From contig JACTAT010000010.1 of the NCBI GenBank assembly GCA_014526335.1, forward strand, positions 2,089,943-2,153,942: a DNA stretch of 64,000 nucleotides, read 5' to 3'. Positions 23,248 to 33,099 of this stretch are shown here, one piece after another (position 1 is the first letter of the stretch; every line of letters begins with the position of its first letter). The position numbers and the translations under genes were made by a program. The notes below the pieces were generated by a model. The model was not told the origin of the DNA. It saw only the letters and a program-made list of their open reading frames with translations, and made no database searches. The DNA is from Chrysaora quinquecirrha (Eukaryota; Cnidaria; Scyphozoa; Semaeostomeae; Pelagiidae).

Positions 23248-23920
23248 CGGAAATACTGTATACAAAGGAATATATTTCAAATGAGATTTTAAGAAATTTT
23301 GCAGAAATTCTGCTTTTATTCTAATCTCAAAGTTATAAGTCATTTCAAACCTCATTCTTTGATACTTTATCTCTTACGGACACTTCTGGTTGGTGGTAAG
23401 ACAAGAAGTGCAATTCCCTCAAGTATAGGGGTCCAATTGCCCCCTCTGTATCCAATTAATATGCAACCCCAACTGAAACTCTATCCCTTATTTACCTAAT
23501 ACCCAAACCCCCCAAAACACTTACTAGCTAAAATGAAAGACGTAAGATAATGCTAACACATTTGCCCAAAAACATCAGCCCACCCAGCCCACCAAGTTTA
23601 CTTCCAGCCCCCCACACTCAAGCAAAGAAAGATCAGAAATAGAAAACAGTGCCAATTCAAGAAAGGTGGGAGGAATAAAAATAAATAAAAAAAAGAAAAA
23701 GTTAGAATTAAATAAATTAGAACAAAAATATCCAGGTGTAAGAAGCAAACAAAATATAACAACAAAAAAGGTAAGGGGGAGAAGTGGGTATAAAAACCGG
23801 CACTTGAGAAGACAATAGGACTGTCAGCGTTACTTCCTTATATGGTCAACGCACTTGCGTATGTCATCAATATAAGCTTTGTGTTCCAGTGGTTCCGCCT
23901 TCCTTCTCTTCACAAACAAG
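23248..23920. other. Spacer between DHRS4-like copy B and CAP
   Basis: Includes the 3' flank of copy B, an A-rich stretch at 23660-23710 and the probable 5'UTR of CAP just before 23921. No other gene was seen. Confidence 0.4.
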
Positions 23921-26900
23921 ATGGCTTCAGCACAGTTAGAAAGTCTTGTATCACGCCTTGAACAAGTCACTTCCCGGCTTGAAAAAGTCTCCCTGAAGGG
24001 CGGGAGCCAAGCTGCAGCTGTCGGTAAGGAATTTGGATATTTAATTTTGTTCGAATTCACTTGGGATTTAAATTTATTAGGAATTTTCGTCGCTTCCTTG
24101 TTATGGCCTAGCCATCCTCAACCAACCAAGCTGCCAAGCCCCAGTCACCAAAACTTTTATTCCAAAAATTGTTAATCTCCTTAGTACGTCAAGCCGCGTT
24201 TAATAATTTAAGAATTACTGAAATCTTTAATCATGTTTATTGTTTTATTTTTGCAGATGATGATCCGGAATTTATTGATGAGTTTGTCAAGGTACAGTTG
24301 AGTTTTTTTAATTTAATTTAAATTGCATTTTAATCATAAGTCAGATAAAACTGAGGAAGCTATGGAACCACCCTTGGAATATTGACTTTTCAACTACAAA
24401 AATTGTTGCTTTTATTGAAAAACAGACATAAAACAAAATGATAAAGCAGCTCTGTAGTAATTACGATCAAACTGCTCTGTCAGTGTCACTCTATTTATAC
24501 AATGTTTCTGGTCGCTGTACTGGTCTTAAAAATATTTTCCAGGCATGAGGTCACAAGGGCGGGGCCAGAAATGGAAATCATTGAACTGGAAATTTTTAAT
24601 TTGTTAGAAGAGGGTTTTCCCAACTTCCTTATGTCCAACCTGAGCTAGCTTTTGAAACATTTTCCCCAGCTTCCTTTTTGCCCAACCTTCTAGGACCTTA
24701 TCCAGATGCACCGTGGTCATTTCTGCTGGTAACGGGACAAGCTGGTCCACTACAAAGTCAACATACCATGTGTGAGACAAGTGGGCCCATCATGTGTTAG
24801 ACAAGATGGCCTGTAAGCATATTGGCAAAATATGATATAATAAATGTAATGGTACTTGAGGCAGCAGCCCCAAATATCCCCACAGGTAACAAAATAGCTA
24901 GTAAATAACATCATGGACCAACATTGCAATGGGCCAAGTTGTCCATAGCAGTGGGTCGACTTGTCTAGAGAGCTTTCCACCAACTTATAATGACATGGAA
25001 AAGCTTTTTTGTGTACTATGTAAATCATTTGCTTCTTATTAGACCCAGGACCCTATTTATTGGGGCTCTTGACTCTTATAGTGACAGTATAAGAAAATAT
25101 AAATTAACAACTATTTAAGCTAAACATCCAAAAATGTTGGGTTAAAAGACCAGCTTTGATGAAAAGGACAAGAAAGATTGGGTGTGTAGGGATCGCCCTT
25201 GTAACGGGGGCTCCCTAACCATTCACTATACTCACAACTGTTACATTTATACAGTAAGTCAAGTTACATATTAATAATGAGTTATATACATATGAAAAAG
25301 GACCAAAAATGGTGATCAAAAGTATCAGCTTTGAGGACATAGAGGTTGAGATGATCAATACAGTATGTTTTTCTTTCTACCGAGAAATTTGAATTCTGAC
25401 CTGTTATTTTTGTTGTTTTTTCAGTTTCAAAAAGGGTTTTTAGCTGATTATTTGAAGCTTTCGGCAGAAGTTGGCAATGAAGTAAAAGTCCAGGTACAAT
25501 TAATGAACTTCATAAATACTTTGCCATATTCACTACTCTTTGTAATGAACTTCTTACTAAAATTCTTAAGATCTGTAACGATCTAGATGCCATGTTAGTT
25601 TTGTTAGACATCAGAAGTTTTTGATGCTGCAGAAAAAGACTAAGAATTTGTTTTGGTTGCAATAGGCTGACCTTGTGGAGAAGGTATTCAATGCACAGAG
25701 ACAGTTCCTTGGTGTTGCTGCCAAATTCAACATGCCGGCGCAGGTATTATTGCCCATTTGTTTCTTGGTATTCACATTCTTCTGTCCAAAACCTAAAAAT
25801 AAGAACGAAGAAACATGTAATTGTTAATGATAAACAGTGTGATTGCTTAATTATGTTACGTATTTATTATCTATTTATATTAGCAAGGAAGCAAGTATAT
25901 TTATTTGGTAACACAGGTTTGGGTTATTGGTAGCACTATTGCTGATGTAGACCTGCGGCTTGTGCCCCCCGACTGATATTCTAGCATGAATACCCTGGGT
26001 ACTCATTAACGGACCTCAGAAGGATGGACAGCTGACTTGACTGTTGGCTTGTGTGGAAAGTGGTCCCAACGAGACTTAAGCCCATGAGATGGGAAGAAGA
26101 TCTTGATCACTTGGGGACATCACCTCTATTATGTTATTTATTTATATTTATTATAGAATGACATGATGGCTCTTCTAAAACCAACATCAGAAGCTATCTC
26201 TGCAGTTCAGGTAAGTGACGATACCCCAATTTGAGCTTTCATATTTAATAAATAGGCACTCTTGGCGCTATTTGAGTAAATACGTATTTACTCAAATAGC
26301 ACCAAGAGTGCCTATTTAATTTGGATCTTAGATAAGGGTTGCTCATTTGAGGGAGGAACTAATTCAGCAAAGATTTATTCTTCTAGAAAAAGGCTTCAAT
26401 AAGAAATAACAACTTTTTAAGAACACAACAATGGACATTTTTAAAGTGCCTAAAAGTATTTTATAATTACAAAAGCAAGTAATTCCTTGAACACAATGTC
26501 TCATATGAAGAAATACTAGTTAATGAATTCATGCTGTTAAATTTCTTTGATTTAAATTTGTTCCCTTGTGTAAATCAACATGCTTTTCTGAACAGGACTA
26601 CAGAGAGAAGAATCGAAAGTCAAAACTCTTCAATCATCTTTCCGTAATCAGTGAAGGGATTCCAGCACTTGGATGGGTTGCAGTGGTAAGCACAAGTTAT
26701 GTTATTAAAGACTAAAAATTATGGCAAAAATTCTGGACTCCAAATTGACGAAGGGTCAAGACGCAACCAACACAGTTTTGACCAGGATTGTGGTTTGAGG
26801 GCCTGTTCTTTTGAGGTGAGATATCCTGGCTCACTGGGATACTTTTCACTGCCAAGGTGTTTTTGTTCTGTTCATATGAGACGGGATAACATGCGGGATG

Positions 26901-29900
26901 AGCTCCGTGCAATATTTAGTCTTAATTGAGAAAAAGACAAAATCATGCGCAGTAACAACCGTGTCGTCCCGTCTTGCAGGGATGATATGTTCACATGACA
27001 ATTTTTATCCTGGCAAAACAAGATCCTGGTTGTTTCAAGCGAGATCCCAGCAAGCCAGGGATGTCCCATGTCCCATTATGAACACGAAATTGAAAGATAA
27101 AAAAGGTTTTTATAAGCTGGGAGCTTCCTTAGTAATGCTATCCCAGCTAAGCGGGATATCCCGCCTCATACGAACAGGCCCTTAGTGAGACTTCAAACAG
27201 AGCTGCACACAAGGTCCGGTTTCTTTGGTAAATATTTTATGTTAGCCTGCAGCCTGTCTTTTTGTTATATTTCACAGAGCCCAAAACCAGTAAACTACAT
27301 CAAAGATATGGTTGAATCAGCACAGTTCTACATCAACAGAGTTATCAAGGATCATAAAGAAAAGTGAGATTTGAATTTTGAAAGTTGTTTTCTGATTTGC
27401 TAAATTAACTTATGCTAACAGTCTTTGAGTTGTACTAAACTTCGAACAATAGCGGAAAAATCTTAAATAAAAGTTTTTTGTTCTGTGACACTCCTCAGAG
27501 TTTTTAGCGTCACTGTCATTTATTCTCTTAAAAGTGTCAGACGAAAAACAGCTTAAAGTATGTCCAAAGATGCTTCCGCTATTGCTAGAGATTTCTCGTT
27601 TAGGCAAACTTCTCTATGATTACAAAAAAGATTGCAAAAAAGAAGAAATACTTTTTGTATACTAAAAGCTTCTTTGCCTAACACTCCTGAGGTAAAAAAT
27701 TTCATAAAATGATCAAAGCAATTACGATTAAATAGACCTAGATGTGGATCAAACTGCACCAATAAGAAAGGTGGAGCTGGATTTTTCTTTCAAATTGGGA
27801 GAATAGTCAGACGAAAAAGAAGTTTGAAGTTTTGAATGCTTTGATCACACAAAGACAACTGTTTATGATTAAAGATGCTTCCAAGAAAAATAATCCTTTA
27901 CATTACTTTCAGGGAACCAAAACACGTCGAATGGGCAAGATCCTTTCTCAAGATTTTGACAGAATTACAAAACTACGTCAAGGATTATCATGGCATCGGT
28001 GTCTTGTGGAATAAGGAGGTATAGACACGCCTATGTAAAAATTTTGCTCTTTTGTCTTGTTTCTATCACGTCTTGGAGAGTTTATTATGTGAGACTCAAT
28101 CTCTCGTCAATCTATGATTTTGTTGCAAACTGTTTTCATAGGTCAGCGACTGTCTGCCATTCAACCTTCATGATAATTTTCTTGCAACAGTCAATTAATA
28201 AGACAATCAAATTCATGCATTAACTGCATTTCAACAAAAGAAGTGCCTGCAATTGTAACTGATTTGCATTTCATTTGAAATTTCCTGATTAGGAGAGTTG
28301 CAATGCTCAACAAAGTTGAACTTCGTTCAGCTGTCTGGACTCCTGTAGCTTAAAATTGCAAACCACTGATTGCACAGCACATTCCATAAATACAAAAAAA
28401 AACATTTCAACTATTAACGAACTTAGTAAGACTTTTAATATCTCTTTTTCTTCTAGGGCGCTCCTGCAAAACCAGATGCTCTAGAGTGCAAATCCTCGGC
28501 TGCTGCTGTTCCTCCACCTCCTATTAAATCAATTGACCCGCCGCATATGGGAGGACCCCCACCACCTCCAGGCCCAGGAGGACCCCCACCACCACCACCA
28601 GCCATTGATGCTCCTCAGGACAGTGCCCCAGCAAGCGGAGGTGATGATGATAGAAATGCATTGTTTGCAGCATTGAACAAAGGATCTGATATCACCAAGG
28701 GTAAGCTAAAATCCGATTCTTTATTGTTGAAATTCTTGTTCTTGCGCTAAATCGACAGTTGGCAAGGCCTTCTCTGGTGGCAGATTCATTTTTGATGTAC
28801 AAAAATTGTAACGATCGGGGTTCTTTGCTATGGAGAAGAGCAAACAGGCAAGGCCCGAGGGCCTAAGCCTTAGAGAGAAGCACTTCTGTATTCTGACTAG
28901 CTTCTATCTTAGCATCGACGAAAATCCCCTTACACGGAAATACCAACTTATTTATATCTACAAAGATTGACAGGATACTAATTACTATTGACAGCATTGA
29001 CGTACAACAACATGATACAGACCAGGAAAACATGATACGACGCACGACGCTCAAACGCTATCGTTACACCATCCCCTCCCTTTTAAATATAGCTACATAC
29101 TAACGAGTCACGAGTCGCTAAAATCGTCTATTAACTAAACAAAATAAATCAAAATTGACATTGCAAAAAGCTCGGAAGCAATGGCAAAGAAGAGTTGCTT
29201 TGAATCCAAGTTTTGCCGAAAGTTGTTGACCATCGCTGTAAAGCTTCTCTGCCCTTTCCCAGTATTCAGTGCTCCAAACGAAACTCGAAGATCTGAAACA
29301 AATGTGATACATCGCTTGATAATCCCTGATTACCGCTGCAAAGCCACATTCACAAAAATTCTGAGTTCATCAGGATCCACCTTTTCTGAAGTAGACAGGA
29401 ATCATCACTTCAGGCCTCAAATCATCCAACGCTGCTTGGGTGTATAATCAAGAACTTCTTCCGTACGCACCAAATTTTTGATTGCCAAATGCCAAAACAC
29501 AAAATTAGAAAATAAAGTAAACCACATCATCTCTTCTCTGCACCAACAGCGACTCTTTCACTTTCTTCCCATCGTCAATGCATGTTTTTCTCTTTTTCGG
29601 TATTTCCATATCGGTCAAATGTCTTCGGACAACCGACTTCCTTGTCTCTTCGGTCCAGTCCAAAGATCGCCATCTTTGGGCGTTTTCATTCCACTTGCAT
29701 TCGAAGCTTGCAAAATTTTCTCTTTTTTTTATTTATATCAACTATCGATTCTGCTCTTTCTCCATATCCGACCTCTGTCACCAAATGTAACGATCGGGGT
29801 TCTTTGCTATGGAGAAGAGCAAACAGGCAAGGCCCGAGGGCCTAAGCCTTAGAGAGAAGCACTTCTGTATTCTGACTAGCTTCTATCTTAGCATCGACGA

Positions 29901-32577
29901 AAATCCCCTTACACGGAAATACCAACTTATTTATATCTACAAAGATTGACAGGATACTAATTACTATTGACAGCATTGACGTACAACAACATGATACAGA
30001 CCAGGAAAACATGATACGACGCACGACGCTCAAACGCTATCGTTACAGATACAAATTTAAATCAAACTGTGTATATGTTCAAATGCAGCAATTGTGTTCT
30101 TCAGATTAAAGGAAAGATCAATTCCGTCATCTTAGGTAGGTCTTTATCGCATCTTGTATAATAAAGGCATAAAGCTACATACTGTCTGTGTACATGTATA
30201 CAAAAGTGAGGTCTTCCCATTGAATAAAACTGTACAAAAAACATTTTTTCTGGCGTAGTTCACAGGCCTTGTTTACCTCAGTGGCATGATTTGAACCCCA
30301 CTCACTGAGAAATCAGTCTGTTAAGGTGAAGGTGAAATGGTGCATATTGGGATATTACGCAGCATTGATGAGAAAGGAGCAAGTATAGAGACAGACAGAC
30401 CAAGTTTTATTCAAAAAGATATTAAAAGTATTTGTGCCATCTCAGGATTTAAGAAGTAGATACCTAACGATTGAGACCATGACCCTGGCTGTAACACTAC
30501 CGTGGATAGTGCCAGTCAGTCAGAATTTCTAGTAGACTAGAAATCTAACGATGAGATACTGGCGGTCAACATATATAGTATTTGATGTTCAGAATAGGAA
30601 TAGAAAATATGACGCTATTGTTCTTAATGGAACGTACAGACGGTTAAAGATGAAGAGGACCATAACTGCTTTCAAAGATCGAAAGTTTCACAGTCCGCCA
30701 GTTTTTGTATTTCTGCCGCAGCAGATAGACGAGATTCCTCTTACTAAATGAGAATAAATCTCAGTCAGATCGATTCCAAAAATGTCTGAAAAAATTTACT
30801 TTTCACTTTTCATCCAGATAGCTGCACAAAAACTGGCGTCGTCTTTGATGATCTTGTCTCTACTTGTGAATTTGTAAACTGCAAGAGTGTCCAAGCACAG
30901 GTAAAGATTTTGTAAACTGCTGTGTTATTTGCCCTCCTTTATCAAACGTCGGTGTTTACAATAGCTTAATATGGCGAAGGTAAAATGAAAGTGAAATTGT
31001 GTATTATTTAGCCCCAGTCGCTAGGATCCAGTAGTAGGTTAACTAATCAAGACTTCGACCCTGGCTGTGACGGAACCGTGGCTAGGTCTCGAACCACGAC
31101 CTCGATGAGCTTCTGGCGCCACGAGTTAGCTGCATTAGACCACGACACAACACCACATCAATAAAAGCTAGTCAATACCGGTCCAAAGATGCGCAAAATT
31201 AGTTTCAAGTTTGGTAAGTCTCTTAGCGAAATTATAAATTGTAAAAAGAATAAACATTGTGAGTCAATCATTTGAGATTTGCTTTACAATACATTTTTAA
31301 CAGTTTGACCACATGACAAAACATTGCTTGTCAAAAACATTTTATGCTGTTGTGAAACAAATGTTTGACGAGCAATGCTTTGTCTTGGGGCCCATCGGTC
31401 GTGTTTGAAAATTTGTCCAGGTCCTTATTTCAATGCATTTCAAACCTAGTCAAGAGTTTTCCAAATTTTTTTCTTCTTTAGGCCAATGGTGTTGTTCCCA
31501 CAGTATCAATTGACAAGACAGATGGATGTCAGGTTTATTTGAGCAAAGATTCTCTGAATGCTGATATCATCACTGCGAAATCATCTGAAATGAATGTTTT
31601 AATTCCAAATGCAGAGGGTGAATTTGTAAGTAGTGAAATATGTTTGTGTTTTGCAGAAAGAAAAAAATATTGCTGACAGCCCTTCGTTCATTTCCGATAA
31701 GGATTTCTAACATTTATGGTCACAGTGGCACAGTGGTTAGCGTGCTGGACTCACAACGAAAATGTTGTGGGTTCGAGCCACGGTCTTTCCACTTTTGTTT
31801 CAGAGATAACAACCTTTGGCAAGTTGTTAACACAAATGTGCCTCTCTCTACCCAGGTGTATAAATGGTAGTTATGGGCGCCGTGCGTGGCTGTGTAGCCC
31901 TAGGCTAGTAGTAAACTCGAAAACGGCAACTCTACTTTACTTTACTTTACAAGCAAGCCAACAGGCAACAAACTAACATGCAAACAAAGGAACTTTCAAA
32001 ACAGTTGTTCAAGCAAACAAACAAACAAAATTTTGAAACTGTTGTTGAAATACAAGACGAAAAATAAAAGGAATTTTTGAAACAATGTTTTGAAACAAAC
32101 CGAACAAACAAAGTTTTCGAAAAAAGATTTTTTAAACAAAAAAATAAACAAATAGATGAAGGAATATTCGAAACTGTTGTTTCAAGCAAAAAACAAACAA
32201 GCGAATATTTGAATTGTTTGAAAAAAAAATAAACAAATTTGAATTTTTGAAACAAAGTTTTAAAACAAGCAAACAAACAAACGAACGTTCTTGAACAGTT
32301 GTAAAAAACAAGCACTAGAAAAGTTTTTGAACAGTTTTAAACAAACAGACAAACAAACAAACAAATATCTCTTCCTTGTTGATATGCACGGTTGTTTTTG
32401 TTGTCAAGTAACTTGTTAATTTCAAAGGATGTCTTACTTCTCGATCATTGTATTTACTGATATCGCAGCATTTGTAATCTGCCTTTTTTCTAGGCCGAGT
32501 ATGCCATCCCAGAGCAGTTCAAGACAAAATGGACTGGTTCAAAATTGAAAACAGAAACCTTGGATATTGCTGGTTGA
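23921..32577 (+). CDS. CAP: Adenylyl cyclase-associated protein (CAP), internal exon(s) missing
   Basis: Thirteen exons join in phase: 23921-24023, 24257-24291, 25425-25493, 25666-25743, 26157-26210, 26596-26685, 27278-27363, 27913-28018, 28457-28700, 30049-30135, 30818-30900, 31482-31625, 32494-32577. The visible protein is about 420 residues against a usual ~470. In order it has the N-terminal [16 protein letters not shown] oligomerisation helix and the helical folded domain ([29 protein letters not shown]). Two proline-rich runs follow ([17 protein letters not shown]), then the first half of the WH2 motif ([11 protein letters not shown]). The C-terminal CARP beta-helix domain carries [13 protein letters not shown] (VSIDKTDGC), SSEMNVLIP and ends TLDIAG. 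CAP recycles cofilin-bound ADP-actin in the cytoplasm. The second half of WH2 and the start of CARP (about 60-75 residues) are absent, exactly where an LTR element sits. Confidence 0.93.
26249..26318. repeat. 35+35 bp near-perfect palindrome without spacer
   Basis: The left arm reads TAAATAGGCACTCTTGGCGC and so on to the centre TAC|GTA at 26283/26284. The right arm is its reverse complement with one mismatch (GCGC against GCAC). It lies in a CAP intron, 39 bp after the donor of exon 5. Confidence 0.95.
26799..27182. mobile_element. MITE with GGGCCTGTTC terminal inverted repeats
   Basis: The left end GGGCCTGTTCTTTTGAGGTG and the right end CGCCTCATACGAACAGGCCC are inverted relative to each other. 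Subterminal GATATCC and GGATATCCCGC are also mirrored. It contains no transposase frame, and a clear target duplication is not visible. It lies within CAP intron 6. Confidence 0.75.
28807..29068 (-). repeat. LTR (3' LTR in element orientation)
   Basis: 262 bp, TGTAACGAT...ATCGTTACA, followed on the plus strand by the complement of the polypurine tract. Confidence 0.92.
29786..30047 (-). repeat. LTR (5' LTR in element orientation)
   Basis: A copy of the LTR at 28807 with no difference seen, at a constant offset of 979 bp. Its last base lies one base before the AG-ending G (30048) that serves as splice acceptor of CAP exon 10. The LTR therefore supplies most of that acceptor. Confidence 0.92.
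30322..30510 (-). mobile_element. SINE family 1 fragment, minus orientation
   Basis: The tail complement AAGGTGAAGGTGAAATGGTG is at 30323. The body complement GACCATGACCCTGGCTGTAA is at about 30474. The sequence between is foreign. Confidence 0.55.
30973..31155 (-). mobile_element. SINE family 1, minus orientation
   Basis: Contains the complements of the tail, CGCTAGGATC, AGTAGTAGGTTAACTAATC, CGACCCTGGCTGTGACGG and the tRNA-like head (GCGCCACGAGTTAGCTGCAT). It lies in a CAP intron. Confidence 0.8.
31300..31400. mobile_element. Fragment of palindromic MITE family B
   Basis: Carries AAAACATTGCTTGTCAAAAAC, GTTTGACGAGCAATGC and a GGGGCCCATCGG edge, as in the fuller copies near 47.2, 48.5 and 63.7 kb. 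It lies in the CAP intron before exon 12. Confidence 0.5.
31719..31950 (+). mobile_element. tRNA-derived SINE, family 2
   Basis: It has a clear RNA polymerase III A box (TGGCACAGTGG, 31726) and B box (GGTTCGAGCC, 31770) at tRNA spacing. A non-tRNA body follows with CTACCCAGGTGTATAAATGG. It ends in a (CTTTA)n tail. It is distinct from family 1. It lies in the CAP intron after exon 12. Confidence 0.85.
31955..32365. repeat. AAACAAAC-rich degenerate tandem repeat
   Basis: Irregular units of roughly 50-60 bp alternate (CAAA)n runs with TTTTTGAAACAGTTG-like blocks. They lie in the last CAP intron. The minus-strand Phe/Cys-rich frame is a by-product. Confidence 0.8.
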
Positions 32578-33099
32578 ATGTGAACGAGATTTTTGAGGAC
32601 TTTAATTCAAGATTCTTTCAATTGAAACTTTTTGAGATTCTTATTTGTAGTACTTTTTTCTATTTGTCAAATTGAATCGTCCGTAAAACACCTCACGTAT
32701 TTTTCATGTTAATTTTTCTCTCTGTTTTGAAACGAACTAGAAAGTGTGAAATCAACTAAAAATATGCGAATATCAATGGGCTTTTAGCGACATTGAATCA
32801 TTTTCAAGCAGAAAAAATAGAAAAACGAAACAAAATGCAAGCAGAAACACAAACGCGTTTCAGTTTACAATTGTAAAATTATAAGCGTTTGAATGGATAT
32901 GAATGAAGAGAAAGAAGTGAGAATTAAATAGTTTTGGCCACTTGAAACACTTTAAAACATTTTTCTTAATCAGAAACAGTGCTGAAACGAAACAAAGAAA
33001 ACCAACCGGAAACACAAACGTGTTTCAGTTTTGATTTGCCACCTGACCAGAATCGAAAAAGAGGCTACAAGCAAATGCACGTGGTATCAGTCTCTCAAA
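32578..33099. other. CAP-PELP1 spacer with duplicated element
   Basis: This 522-bp spacer holds the CAP 3'UTR and the PELP1 promoter. Two related blocks, at about 32825-32872 and 32985-33035, share GAAACGAAACAAA followed by AAACACAAACGYGTTTCAGTTT. They include the palindrome AAACGCGTTT in the first copy. Confidence 0.55.

Larger units (their letters stand above)
28807..30047 (-). mobile_element. TRIM-type non-autonomous LTR retrotransposon in CAP
   Basis: Two 262-bp direct repeats (28807-29068 and 29786-30047) flank a 717-bp interior. Each LTR begins TGTAACGAT and ends ATCGTTACA, a perfect 9-bp inverted terminus of TG...CA type. On the minus strand the sequence next to one LTR is TTTGGTGACAGAGGTCGG, a plausible tRNA primer-binding site (TGG start). 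The sequence next to the other is AAAAGGGAGGGGATGG, a clear polypurine tract. So the element points to the minus strand. No gag, protease or polymerase frame fits in the interior. The LTRs look identical, so insertion was recent. The flanking five bases (AAAAT and GATAC) do not match, so no target duplication is seen. Confidence 0.9.

Noticed and set aside
28743..28806. Short sequence between CAP exon 9 and the LTR as the missing exon
   Set aside because: It follows a possible acceptor (ATCGACAG), but its translation in any frame lacks the WH2 or CARP motifs expected there.
28863..29054. 63-codon minus frame, repeated at 29842-30033
   Set aside because: It is inside the LTR and identical in both copies. 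It is too short and has no retroviral or cellular domain.
31947..32315. 122-codon Phe/Cys-rich minus frame in a CAP intron
   Set aside because: It reads the AAACAAAC repeat in reverse.
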